Below, piece by piece: positions 55,839-64,000 of a stretch of DNA of 64,000 nt. The notes under the pieces were generated by a model, which was not told the origin of the DNA, did no database searches, and saw nothing but the letters and a program-made list of their open reading frames with translations. Within the stretch, counting starts at the first letter, position 1. The number at the start of each line of letters is the position of its first letter. The translations under genes were made by a program, and so were the position numbers. The stretch lies in assembly GCF_000973725.1 (NCBI RefSeq), contig NZ_CP009621.1, forward strand, positions 3,396,001 through 3,460,000, read 5' to 3'. This stretch comes from Pontibacter korlensis. Its GTDB lineage: Bacteria; Bacteroidota; Bacteroidia; Cytophagales; Hymenobacteraceae.

Positions 55839-56983
55839 GCTGGCTTCTGCTTGCTTCCTTAGTTTCCTATACTTGGATTATTTTGAGGCGTTGGAGAGCG
55901 TGGGATAAAATGCCTGCCAGTGTAACTCCTGCTAGTTTCCAGGCTTCTACTCGGCTTACCGTTATCATTCCGGTTCGGAATGAAGCGGAGAACATACTCG
56001 ACCTGTTGCAGGACCTTGACCGCCAGAATTACCCTTCAGAGCTTATAGAGGTGCTCATAATAGATGATCATTCTACTGATAATACCTCCAGTGTTGTTGA
56101 TAGCTTCTGTGCAGTATCAGTACTGCAAATCAAGTGTCTTGAGCTGAGTGACTATGTTAACCATGGCGGGAAGAAAGCAGCTGTTCAGTTAGGGGTAGAG
56201 CAGGCACAGGGGGAACTGCTGGTGTTTACAGATGGCGACTGCAGAGTAGGGGAGGAGTGGCTCCGCAGCTATGCTTTTCTATATGAAACCGAGCAGCCAT
56301 ACTTTATCAGTGGACCTGTTTGCTTCCATCAAACCAACACTCTTTTCGAACGTATGCAACTCATAGAATTCGCCAGCCTGATAGGCATAGGCGGAGCCTC
56401 CATTGCTCTAGGTAAACCCAACATGTGTAATGGTGCCAACCTTGCCTACAGGAGAGACGCTTTTGAACTGGTGGGAGGCTTTGCTGGTAATGAACATATT
56501 GCCAGCGGCGACGATGAATTCCTCTTGCACAAGGTGCATACATCCTTTCCTCAGCAGGTTAAATTTCTAAAAAATCCTAAAGCTATAGTTTATACTAAGG
56601 CACGTAAAGATCTCATTTCCTTTCTTCAGCAGCGGGTAAGATGGGCCAGTAAGTGGAAATCTTATCAAAGCCTGCAAGTGCAACTTATCGCACTAATTGT
56701 TTTCGCCGTGAATCTGCTGCTTTTCCTGGCTATACCGCTCGCGTATTGGAGTACTATACCCTTCGAGGCCGTTTTAGGAGCTTATTTTACCAAATTTGCT
56801 GTTGATTTCTTATTTTTAAGTAGGATTACAAGCTTCCTGCAGGTGCGTAGTTACCTTTGGTATATGCTGCCCCTACAGTTCGTTTACATCCCATATGTAA
56901 TTTTAACAGCTGTTTTAGGCCTGTTTGGGCGCTACAGCTGGAAAGGCCGAACTATCAGAACCTATGAGCGACAACGAGTTTGA
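55835..56983 (+). CDS. Membrane glycosyltransferase, family 2
   Basis: A 382-residue GT2 enzyme. An N-terminal membrane helix precedes TVIIPVRNEAENILDLLQDL (near 48), the metal-binding LVFTDGDCRVGEEW (near 134) and the acceptor-side QQRVRWASKW (near 270). Three membrane helices follow at the C-terminus. Such enzymes put sugars onto lipid or polysaccharide acceptors. I start at the ATG at 55835, which overlaps the flippase stop; the longer frame lies inside that gene. Confidence 0.9.
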   Translation: MSWLLLASLVSYTWIILRRWRAWDKMPASVTPASFQASTRLTVIIPVRNEAENILDLLQDLDRQNYPSELIEVLIIDDHSTDNTSSVVDSFCAVSVLQIKCLELSDYVNHGGKKAAVQLGVEQAQGELLVFTDGDCRVGEEWLRSYAFLYETEQPYFISGPVCFHQTNTLFERMQLIEFASLIGIGGASIALGKPNMCNGANLAYRRDAFELVGGFAGNEHIASGDDEFLLHKVHTSFPQQVKFLKNPKAIVYTKARKDLISFLQQRVRWASKWKSYQSLQVQLIALIVFAVNLLLFLAIPLAYWSTIPFEAVLGAYFTKFAVDFLFLSRITSFLQVRSYLWYMLPLQFVYIPYVILTAVLGLFGRYSWKGRTIRTYERQRV

Positions 56984-57221
56984 CATTCTGGATGAGCTGT
57001 ATTTCGTAACAGCATACCCTGATCTTAAGAGTACTCTTTCTTTAACTGATGATGAACTTTGTGCTGCTTTACAGTATCTTATAAAGCAGGGTTATGTTAA
57101 AATACATTATCCAGACCGGGATACAGAGCATGAATTTGATGAAGATGTGTTTGGGAAGCAGTGCCATGCGTATTTTTTCCTGGCTACCAAGGCCGGTTTG
57201 ATTGTACACAACTCCATTTAG
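56964..57221 (+). CDS. Small conserved-looking protein, possibly winged-helix
   Basis: An 85-residue acidic protein (MSDNEFDILDELYFVTAYPD) that starts 20 bases inside the end of the GT2 gene. It contains LTDDELCAALQYLIKQGYVKIHY, which looks like a helix-turn-helix and wing, and ends HAYFFLATKAGLIVHNSI. I do not recognise the family. Overlap with the glycosyltransferase and reasonable codon use argue that it is real; a link to that pathway is inferred from position only. Confidence 0.6.
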   Translation: MSDNEFDILDELYFVTAYPDLKSTLSLTDDELCAALQYLIKQGYVKIHYPDRDTEHEFDEDVFGKQCHAYFFLATKAGLIVHNSI

Positions 57222-57848
57222 AAGCATGTTCCAGCTTATTTGCTGCAGTTTTCTCCTTCCAGCCGTGGAAAGGTTTCCTTAACAGGAGATGTTTGGGGTA
57301 GAAAGTCTTTAACAGCCTTCCGGTTTATTTTAAGTTTTTCTCTTGATATTTGACTATATATATTGATTTACATGTAGTTATTGGTGGTTTGCCAGCTTTT
57401 TCCCCTACAACAAGGTTATTTAAGTTGTAATGGTTGTAACAGACCTCAGGTCCTGAGCATCCTGATAAAAGCAGACTCAAATCCAGAGATGATTTTGCAG
57501 GTTCTTAGCTTCGGACAAAACAAATATGCGCTACAATCATTATTAGTTCTAGCAAATAAAGACAGCATCTGCAGTGTCTGCTCCCAACAAGGATAGCCCA
57601 AAAGCGTATCTGTCATAGCTAACCGCAAGTCTTTTGCCTTTAGCTCACCACAGATTAGAAGCTGCTGTGGGATAGCGGCAGGAGTGTTAGGCCTAGGCGC
57701 TGCCATAAGAAGGTTTTCAGTCTTTTTGGTGTCAAGGCTGAGCTTTTTTTAGTATGTTTGCTTAAAACGTCACCCTATTGGTGCAGTTCTTTTGCCTTTA
57801 TTTGGTAGAAGGCCTGCGCAGTGATTACGATTTTAATCCTGATTTCGA
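57222..57848. other. Gene-free region before the phosphatase gene
   Basis: About 630 bases. A minus-strand open frame (57446-57706, 86 codons) has no recognisable motif and a Cys-rich, unlikely composition, so I leave it uncalled. No tRNA or clear terminator was seen. Confidence 0.4.
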
Positions 57849-59072
57849 ATGTCTGAAATATCTGTACCAAACCCACAGCAGGAGCTTAACCTGAAGAAGC
57901 TGGAGTTGTCGGCGTTGTTGGAAATCACGCAGGCGATAAACGCAAACTTTCCAGAGGGGGCGTTGTACAAAATTTACCGGTTTACTCTACTGGCTCAGTT
58001 ACAGATCCAGCGCCTTACGTTGTATGTACGTGACGAAAATTGGCACTGTAAGGTATGCGCCGGTACTGATCAGGACTTCACAAAAGTGCCCCTCCCGGAC
58101 GAAATGTTACAGGTAAAAGAGATTACTAAAATTTCGAAATTGCCTGTTGAGAGGAAGTGGCGCTGCTTTGATACAGTTATTCCGATTTTGCACAATGGCA
58201 AGGTGCTGGCTTTCGTGCTGATCGGTAAGATTGAGAAGTATTCGAGCAATCTGGATGCCCTCAACTTTATCCAGACAATTAGTAATATAATGTTGGTGGC
58301 GATAGAAAACCACCGGATGGCTCGGCAGCGTTTGGCGCAGGAGTCTATTCGCCGTGAGATTGAAATTGCCCGTGAGGTACAGTCTATGCTCTTCCCAAAG
58401 AGCCTGCCTAACGACAGGGACGTTGCTATACATGCCAGCTATATTCCACACTCTTCTATAGGTGGCGACTATTACGATTTTATTGAAATTGACGCCGACC
58501 AGTTTTTGTTCTGTGTGGCCGATGTATCAGGTAAAGGAGTGCCGGCCTCTTTGCTGATGTCTAACTTTCAGGCGGGGCTTCGAACCATACTGCGGCAGAA
58601 TTCAGATTTAAGCACAGTGGTATCAGAGCTAAATAACCTGATCTACCGCAATGCGATAGCTGAGAAGTTCATCACTACCTTTGTAGCCATCTATAACCGT
58701 AGTACCCGCGAGCTTTGCTATGTAAACGCCGGGCATAATGCTCCAATCCTATTATACGAAGACAATTCACATATGCTCCTGAACGAAGGGTGTACTATGT
58801 TGGGTGTTTTTGATGTGCTGCCTTTCATGAATGTAGGCAAGGTGCATGTACCTGAAAAGTCTGTTGTGCTGTGCTACACAGATGGCCTTACAGAGGTATT
58901 TGATGCAAATGAGGCAGAGTTCGGTGTCGAGGGTACCATCAACTTTTTAAGACGCAATCGCTTCCTAAGCTCTAAGATGTTGCACTTGCAGCTGCTTCGC
59001 GAGATTAACCTTTACAACGAAGAGGCTACCTTCAACGACGATATTACTCTGCTTTCGTGCCGTTTTAAATAA
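57849..59072 (+). CDS. SpoIIE-type PP2C protein phosphatase with GAF-like sensor domain
   Basis: A 407-residue regulator. Residues 15-155 look like a GAF domain (LSALLEITQAINANFPEG). A short coiled linker with REIEIAREVQSMLFPKSLP (near 170) leads to the PP2C domain. Metal-binding Asp residues are in SIGGDYYDFIEID (near 203), VADVSGKGVPASLLM (near 225), VLCYTDGLTEVFD (near 340) and FNDDITLLSCRF at the end. Such RsbU/SpoIIE phosphatases act on anti-sigma antagonist proteins. No partner gene adjoins it. Confidence 0.92.
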   Translation: MSEISVPNPQQELNLKKLELSALLEITQAINANFPEGALYKIYRFTLLAQLQIQRLTLYVRDENWHCKVCAGTDQDFTKVPLPDEMLQVKEITKISKLPVERKWRCFDTVIPILHNGKVLAFVLIGKIEKYSSNLDALNFIQTISNIMLVAIENHRMARQRLAQESIRREIEIAREVQSMLFPKSLPNDRDVAIHASYIPHSSIGGDYYDFIEIDADQFLFCVADVSGKGVPASLLMSNFQAGLRTILRQNSDLSTVVSELNNLIYRNAIAEKFITTFVAIYNRSTRELCYVNAGHNAPILLYEDNSHMLLNEGCTMLGVFDVLPFMNVGKVHVPEKSVVLCYTDGLTEVFDANEAEFGVEGTINFLRRNRFLSSKMLHLQLLREINLYNEEATFNDDITLLSCRFK

Positions 59073-59181
59073 GCCTATAGTATAGCAGCTCACTTCTGCA
59101 TTTATAGTTTAAGGTGAGGTGCCTGATAAAAGTGCCTCTTTCTTCAGCAGCTCTTACACTTAACCATCAACAATAAACTCC

Positions 59182-59811
59182 TTGGTTCGCCTCTACAAAA
59201 CACCCTGGCTTCTGAAGAAGCTGATGCCCGGTTATACCTGGCACCGCGAGGTGCAGGGGAAGGTGCTTTACCTTACGTTTGATGATGGTCCTATACCAGA
59301 AATTACTCCCTGGGTGCTGGAGCAGTTAGCAGAGTATAAGGCTAAGGCTACCTTCTTCTGTGTAGGCGAGAATGTAGCAAAGCACCAAGAGGTAGCTCAA
59401 GCCGTGCTGGCTCAAGGGCATTTACTGGCAAACCATACTTACAACCATCTGAAGGGATGGCAGACCTCACTGCCGCAATATGTAGCCAATACAGCCAAGT
59501 GCCAGGAGGAGCTTGAAAAGCTACAGCCGAGTGCTCCCAAATTGTTTCGCCCGCCTTATGGTCGCATATCCGGCAAACAGGGGCAGGCGCTACGTCAAAC
59601 CTATGAGCTTATTATGTGGGATGTGCTTACCAACGACTATGATCAGTCCTTAGCTCCTGAGGTTTGCCTCCAACAAAGTATAAAAAGTACCCAAGGCGGT
59701 AGTATCATCGTATTCCACGACAGCCTGAAAGCACAACGCAATATGATGCATGCCCTGCCGCGCTATCTTGAACATTTCACCCGGTTAGGCTATACTTTCG
59801 AGACCCTATGA
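59182..59811 (+). CDS. Polysaccharide deacetylase (NodB-type, CE4)
   Basis: A 209-residue CE4 deacetylase without signal peptide. The catalytic motif LYLTFDDGPIPEITP (near 31), metal-binding ANHTYNHLKGW (HxxxH near 94), FRPPYGRISGKQG (near 122) and the distal SIIVFHDSLKA (near 170) are all present. It uses TTG at 59182 (MVRLYKTPW). The stop overlaps the start of the next glycosyltransferase (ATGA), suggesting joint action on one N-acetylated glycan. Confidence 0.9.
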   Translation: MVRLYKTPWLLKKLMPGYTWHREVQGKVLYLTFDDGPIPEITPWVLEQLAEYKAKATFFCVGENVAKHQEVAQAVLAQGHLLANHTYNHLKGWQTSLPQYVANTAKCQEELEKLQPSAPKLFRPPYGRISGKQGQALRQTYELIMWDVLTNDYDQSLAPEVCLQQSIKSTQGGSIIVFHDSLKAQRNMMHALPRYLEHFTRLGYTFETL

Positions 59812-60899
59812 TCGTATCTGTAGCCTACTTTATACTCTACTTTTCTCTTTTTATAGCTCTGATGGCCTTGCTGGTGTTTAACCGCAAGCCTTATACTTTA
59901 AAGTTGGGCTATCAGCCAAGGGTAAGTATACTTATAGCTGCCCGAAACGAGGAGCACACCATACTTCGGTGTCTTCAGGCCATAGAAGCGCTGGATTACC
60001 CTAAGGATAAACTCGAGGTTTTGATTGGCGATGATGCCTCCACGGACACAACCCGAGTTGTTGTGGATGCCTATATCCAGGACAAACCTCAATATACCTG
60101 CATCACCATTACCCACACTTTGGGTAAGGCCAAGGGCAAAGCTAACGTGTTAGCACACCTAGCTAAGTTAGCCACAACAGACTTCTACTTTTATACCGAT
60201 GCTGATATAGCTGTGCCCCCGGGGTGGATAAAAGCCATGTTATCCGAAATGAGAGAAGATGTGGGTGTAGTAACCGGTATCACCACAATAGAGGGCAACG
60301 GTTTTTTTGCCAAGTTGCAGGCTATGGATTGGCTTTATGCCCTTGGCTTAATGCAGGTGGTATCGGACCTGGGGCTGCGGGTAACTACTATGGGTAACAA
60401 CATGCTGCTGCGCCGGCAGGCCTATGAACAGGTTGGCGGTTTTGAGGGGATAGATTTTTCTATAACCGAAGACATCGCTATTTTCAATCAGGTACTGAAG
60501 CGAGGATGGGGGTTTCGGAACATTTATAACAAGTATGTGCTGGCACTCTCTACTCCAGCCGCTACCCTTTCTGCTTATTTGCAACAGCGCAGGCGCTGGA
60601 TGCGTGGTTCCATGCATTTGCCGCTTTACATGGCTATCATATTTATACTACACTCGGCATACTACCCGGTACTGCTGCCTTTCTTTGCCTACACCTCTGT
60701 AGGTATCATGCTTGCCATTTTTACTTTCAAACTACTGCTGCAAAGCGTGTACCTGCATATTTGTATGCGCCGGGTAGGCCATAGCGCCTCCTGGTGGATG
60801 TACATTTGCTTTGAGCTGTATATGGTGGTCTCTTCTGTTATTCTCATCATCTACTTCTTTTTACCTGTTAAGACACAGTGGAAGGGCAGAAAGTATTAG
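59808..60899 (+). CDS. Membrane glycosyltransferase, family 2
   Basis: A 363-residue GT2 protein. One N-terminal helix, then RVSILIAARNEEHTILRCLQ (near 43), DDASTDTTRVV (near 75), the DxD-type FYTDADIAVPPGW (near 127), TMGNNMLLRRQAYEQVGGF (near 190) and the QxxRW-type LQQRRRWMRGSMHLP (near 263) precede two or three C-terminal helices. The QxxRW motif points to a processive or polysaccharide-type synthase. It is translationally coupled to the deacetylase before it. Confidence 0.9.
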   Translation: MIVSVAYFILYFSLFIALMALLVFNRKPYTLKLGYQPRVSILIAARNEEHTILRCLQAIEALDYPKDKLEVLIGDDASTDTTRVVVDAYIQDKPQYTCITITHTLGKAKGKANVLAHLAKLATTDFYFYTDADIAVPPGWIKAMLSEMREDVGVVTGITTIEGNGFFAKLQAMDWLYALGLMQVVSDLGLRVTTMGNNMLLRRQAYEQVGGFEGIDFSITEDIAIFNQVLKRGWGFRNIYNKYVLALSTPAATLSAYLQQRRRWMRGSMHLPLYMAIIFILHSAYYPVLLPFFAYTSVGIMLAIFTFKLLLQSVYLHICMRRVGHSASWWMYICFELYMVVSSVILIIYFFLPVKTQWKGRKY

Positions 60900-61075
60900 A
60901 TCTTGTTGTGTTTAGAAGTTAGAGGTTTAGGAGATGTATCGATTTGATCCTTCTAATTCTGTAAATCATGGTTTGGCAACTCATCGCCCATCAAGTATAA
61001 ATTCCCTAACTTGCGGCTCCAAAACAGAAGTAGCAATACATTGGTTATTGACCAGTGTTAAACAATAGCTGATAC

Positions 61076-61843
61076 ATGAATTTAATTGATTCCCACGCGC
61101 ACATTTATTCTGAAAAGTTCAACGCTGACAGGGCAGAGGCAGTGGAGCGTTCTACGCAGGAAGGGGTAACTAAGATCTATATGCCCAACATCGACCACAC
61201 TTCCATTGATGCTATGCTGGAAGCGGAGGAGAAGTATCCGGATGTATGTATTCCTATGATGGGACTTCACCCTACTTCGGTAGATAAAGATTTTGAGCGT
61301 GAGCTTTACGTGGTAGAGGAGTGGCTAAATAAAAGATCTTTCGCCGCAGTGGGGGAGTGCGGCATCGACCTGTACTGGGATAAAACCTTTTTGCCACAGC
61401 AGCAGGAGGCCCTGAAGGTGCAGGTAGAACTGGCAAAGAAGCACCAGTTGCCCCTGGTGCTGCATACCCGCGATTCTTTCGATGAGGCTTATGAAATAGT
61501 CTCGGCTGCTCAGGACGGTACCCTAAAAGGTATCTTTCATTGCTTTAGCGGAACAGTAGAAGAGGCAGAGAAAGTGAAAGAGTTGGGATTTCTGATGGGT
61601 ATTGGCGGAGTAGCCACTTTCAGGAATGGTGGCCTCGACAAAGTGTTGCCGCACGTGCAGTTAGAGGACCTGGTGCTGGAAACAGACTGTCCTTACCTGG
61701 CGCCTATGCCTCATCGTGGTAAGCGTAACGAACCGGTTTACTTGCCGCTTATAGCGCAACGTGTAGCTGATCTGCTGAATAAACCTATTGAAGAGGTTGC
61801 AGAGAAAACAACTGCCAACGCCCTTAACCTCTTTAAACTGTAG
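61076..61843 (+). CDS. tatD: TatD family metal-dependent hydrolase
   Basis: A 255-residue TIM-barrel deoxyribonuclease of the TatD family. Metal ligands are in IDSHAHIYSEKFNADR at the start, VGECGIDLYWDK (near 95), LVLHTRDSFDEA (near 130), IFHCFSGTVEEAEK (near 155) and LETDCPYLAPMPHRGKRNEP (near 203). It acts on 3' DNA ends, in repair or DNA turnover. The next gene starts 2 bases later. Confidence 0.94.
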   Translation: MNLIDSHAHIYSEKFNADRAEAVERSTQEGVTKIYMPNIDHTSIDAMLEAEEKYPDVCIPMMGLHPTSVDKDFERELYVVEEWLNKRSFAAVGECGIDLYWDKTFLPQQQEALKVQVELAKKHQLPLVLHTRDSFDEAYEIVSAAQDGTLKGIFHCFSGTVEEAEKVKELGFLMGIGGVATFRNGGLDKVLPHVQLEDLVLETDCPYLAPMPHRGKRNEPVYLPLIAQRVADLLNKPIEEVAEKTTANALNLFKL

Positions 61844-61845
61844 CC

Positions 61846-62913
61846 ATGGAAATAGTAAAAATTGATATAGATACTGCTGCACCTGATAATCCGGAGGCTT
61901 CCATACTTATTATTTATACTGGTGGTACGATAGGGATGGTATTCGATGATGAGCACAAGCACCTGGTGCCGTTTAATTTCAGCCAAATCATACAGAAGGT
62001 TCCTGAGCTAAGGCAGTTCAACTTCCTGCTTACCGTGGTAAGTGTAGAACCGGCCATAGATTCGTCTAACGTAACGATTGCAGACTGGCACATTATGGCC
62101 CGCCTGATAGAGGAGAACTATAGTAACTACGATGGCTTTGTAATCCTGCATGGCACCGATACAATGGCCTACAGCGCATCTGCCTTAAGCTATATGCTGG
62201 AGAACCTGCAAAAGCCTGTGATCTTTACCGGAGCGCAGGTTCCTATAGGTAGAGTGCGTACCGATGCCCGCGAAAACCTTATATCGGCACTCCAGATTGC
62301 GGCTACCAAGGTAGATGGCAGAAGTGCGGTGCCTGAAGTATGTGTATACTTTCACAATCTCTTACTGCGCGGAAACAGAGCCAAGAAGGTTGAAAGCAGC
62401 CAGTACAGCGCCTTTAAGTCAGAGAACTACCCATCGCTTGCTAAGGCCGGTGTAAACATAGACTACTTTTGGGGAGCTATAGCAGACCATAGCGAGCAAC
62501 CTTTCCGGGTGCATTACCAGATGAACGATCGCGTGGCTATTCTCAAACTCTTCCCGGGCATTACCCCAACAGTGGTGCGCAGTATAGTTGAGGCTCCGGG
62601 TTTAAGAGGTCTGGTGCTGGAAACTTTTGGCGCTGGTAACGCCCCAACCGCACCTTGGTTACTGGATCTGCTCAGAGAAGCCGTGCAAAGAGACATTCTG
62701 ATAGTAAATGTTTCGCAATGCGATGAAGGAATGGTACGCCAGGGGCACTATGAAACAAGCAGATACCTGCTGGAGATGGGTGTGATTGGCGGTGCGGACA
62801 TTACCACAGAAGCTGCTATCACTAAACTGATGTATGTACTGGGCCAGGGGCTGGAGTACAGCAAAAGTGCGAAGTTGCTGGAGCAAAACCTGCGCGGCGA
62901 GATAAGCCTTTAA
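61846..62913 (+). CDS. ansA: L-asparaginase, type I
   Basis: A cytosolic asparaginase of 355 aa that hydrolyses asparagine to aspartate and ammonia. The two catalytic Thr are in LIIYTGGTIGMVFDD (near 28) and VILHGTDTMAYSASALSY (near 105). FTGAQVPIGRVRTDARENL (near 128) and LETFGAGNAPTAPWLL (near 265) are family signatures. No signal peptide, as expected for type I. It is coupled to tatD. Confidence 0.93.
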   Translation: MEIVKIDIDTAAPDNPEASILIIYTGGTIGMVFDDEHKHLVPFNFSQIIQKVPELRQFNFLLTVVSVEPAIDSSNVTIADWHIMARLIEENYSNYDGFVILHGTDTMAYSASALSYMLENLQKPVIFTGAQVPIGRVRTDARENLISALQIAATKVDGRSAVPEVCVYFHNLLLRGNRAKKVESSQYSAFKSENYPSLAKAGVNIDYFWGAIADHSEQPFRVHYQMNDRVAILKLFPGITPTVVRSIVEAPGLRGLVLETFGAGNAPTAPWLLDLLREAVQRDILIVNVSQCDEGMVRQGHYETSRYLLEMGVIGGADITTEAAITKLMYVLGQGLEYSKSAKLLEQNLRGEISL

Positions 62914-62976
62914 AAGTATAGGGGAACATATATTTGCAGATGTGCTGCCCGTTGCCGTATATTTGCATCACCATTT

Positions 62977-63064
62977 AGAGAGTTGTCCGAGTGGTCGAAG
63001 GAGCACGCCTGGAAAGTGTGTATACCCCAAAAGGGTATCGAGGGTTCGAATCCCTCACTCTCTG
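62977..63064 (+). tRNA. tRNA-Ser (anticodon GGA)
   Basis: An 88-nt type II tRNA. Acceptor AGAGAGT/ACTCTCT, D-arm GTCCGAGTGGTCGAAGGAGC, anticodon loop CTGGAAA, long variable arm TATACCCCAAAAGGGTATC, T-arm GAGGGTTCGAATCCCTC. Discriminator G; CCA is not encoded. Confidence 0.95.
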
Positions 63065-63083
63065 CAATAAGATACAAAAGATC

Positions 63084-63119
63084 AAAAAGCCTGTAAGTGT
63101 AAACTTACAGGCTTTTTTG
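63084..63119 (+). terminator. Terminator after tRNA-Ser
   Basis: AAGCCTGTAAGT and ACTTACAGGCTT form a 12-bp stem with a 4-nt loop, followed by TTTT. Confidence 0.88.
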
Positions 63120-63353
63120 TTTTGGCTGCCTTAAGAAGTGAGGCTTCTCGTGTCGGCATAGCCCCCCTGTCGCTTATAACTACTATCATCAGGTTGTTGC
63201 TGCATTTTAAAACTGTGAGGGTTTTTGCTATATTAGATTAGCTAGATATAAATAGGCAGTAGTGTAGTAGAGATACAGATGCAGATAAGTGTAGCTTATT
63301 AACTAATCCTTAATTTATATGCCCTGCTTCTACCTTACAAAGGACTAACTGAG

Positions 63354-64000
63354 ATGAAAACAACACTTAAAGAAGTAAACCCTGAGCAGAAAGAGCTCAA
63401 GAAGAAAAGCTTTCTACGTGAATGGCTAGATGCCATTCTTTTTGCTGTGGTTGCGGCGAGCTTAATCCGATGGGTAGGCTTTGAAGCTTATACCATTCCA
63501 ACATCTTCTATGGAGAAGAGTCTTTTAGTAGGGGACTTCCTTTTTGTAAGTAAACTTCATTATGGTCCAAGAACACCTGTTACACCACTTCAGGTGCCAC
63601 TTACGCATCAGACAGTATGGGGAACAAGTATAAAATCGTATTCTGATGCCATTCAACTACCTTCTTTTCGTTTACCAGGATTCTCCGAAATAAAGAATGG
63701 AGATGTAGTTGTGTTCAATGTGCCCACAGAAGAGCAGCACCCATCAGACCTTCGCACCAACTACATTAAAAGATGCATAGGTGTTGCAGGCGATACCGTC
63801 ATGATACAAGACAGGCAGGTTTATATCAACGGGAAAGTTTTTACTACGCCAGATAAGGTTCAGTATAAGTATTTAGTGGTGCCTGAACAGCAGCTAAGTC
63901 AGAAGTTCTTTCGGGATAGGAATATACGTGTGGAGGAAGTAGGGCTGGTTGATAAAGGGTATGTTATGGATATAACCCCAGAAGAGGCTAAACAGCTAAG
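63354..64000 (+). CDS. lepB: Signal peptidase I, cut by the window end
   Basis: The gene begins at ATG 63354 (MKTTLKEVNPEQKELKKKSF) and runs off the window after 215 codons. One membrane helix (about 24-43, LDAILFAVVAASLIRWVGFE) is followed by the catalytic Ser in YTIPTSSMEKSLLVGDF (near 51). The catalytic Lys is in NYIKRCIGVAGDTV (near 141). It cleaves signal peptides from exported proteins at the inner membrane. An insertion between the boxes (PRTPVTPLQVPLTHQTVWGT) is usual in Bacteroidota. Confidence 0.93.
   Translation, partial: MKTTLKEVNPEQKELKKKSFLREWLDAILFAVVAASLIRWVGFEAYTIPTSSMEKSLLVGDFLFVSKLHYGPRTPVTPLQVPLTHQTVWGTSIKSYSDAIQLPSFRLPGFSEIKNGDVVVFNVPTEEQHPSDLRTNYIKRCIGVAGDTVMIQDRQVYINGKVFTTPDKVQYKYLVVPEQQLSQKFFRDRNIRVEEVGLVDKGYVMDITPEEAKQL

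Noticed and set aside
57446..57706. Minus-strand open frame of 86 codons
   Set aside because: Unrecognised, Cys-rich, no neighbours in operon with it; not enough support for a gene.

Overview
The window looks like a Bacteroidota chromosome, most probably of the order Cytophagales and close to Pontibacter/Hymenobacteraceae. Four things point there: Bacteroidota-type promoters (a TTG-like -33 box, about 20 bp, then TAnnTTTG), families such as DUF5690 and DUF4905-like proteins, the gene order pepA-pdxA-DUF177-rpmF-plsX-fabH, and a short-patch word AAGTATA/TATACTT that recurs across the core region. The genus is an inference; no rRNA gene is present.

Region 1 (1-8.0 kb) holds purL, a fumarylacetoacetate-hydrolase family gene, a decayed metallo-beta-lactamase-fold hydrolase (two nonsense codons and two frameshifts) and a DUF5690 membrane protein. 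Region 2 (8.0-22.0 kb) is a phenylacetate (paa) catabolic operon: broken paaK, then paaE-A-B-C-D-G-H-I-J-Y-Z and an enoyl-CoA hydratase. It covers ring epoxidation, oxepin formation, ring opening and beta-oxidation. The CoA ligase that should feed it has lost its middle, about 260 codons. Two 14-bp palindromes of the PaaR type (CTAACG-NN-YGTTAG) sit before paaK and before paaA, but no paaR gene is in the window.

Region 3 (22.2-33.1 kb) looks like an accessory island. It has blocks of very different base composition, several flavin-dependent or nicotinamide oxidoreductases (PRISE-type SDR, NtaA-type and bacterial-luciferase-like LLM enzymes, nitronate monooxygenase, F420-reductase-like protein, SDR), an HxlR regulator, fragments of LLM genes, and an IS1182-like element with 24-bp terminal inverted repeats and a frameshifted transposase. 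It ends at a tRNA-Glu gene whose downstream terminator is duplicated at 22.2 kb and, less well, at 7.8 kb.

Region 4 (33.2-64 kb) is ordinary core genome: gapA, universal stress protein, lipid kinase, SUI1-type factor, kdsB, NfeD-type protease, LysM protein, the fatty acid/phospholipid operon with rpmF, rsmA-mgtE, a hydroxyacid dehydrogenase, greA-HIT, ruvC, two small glycan/envelope gene sets (flippase-GT2-small protein; deacetylase-GT2), a SpoIIE-type phosphatase, tatD-ansA, tRNA-Ser and the start of lepB. Items of special interest here are a tandem pair of small lipoproteins, one of which lacks any normal start codon, and a candidate structured RNA just upstream of greA.
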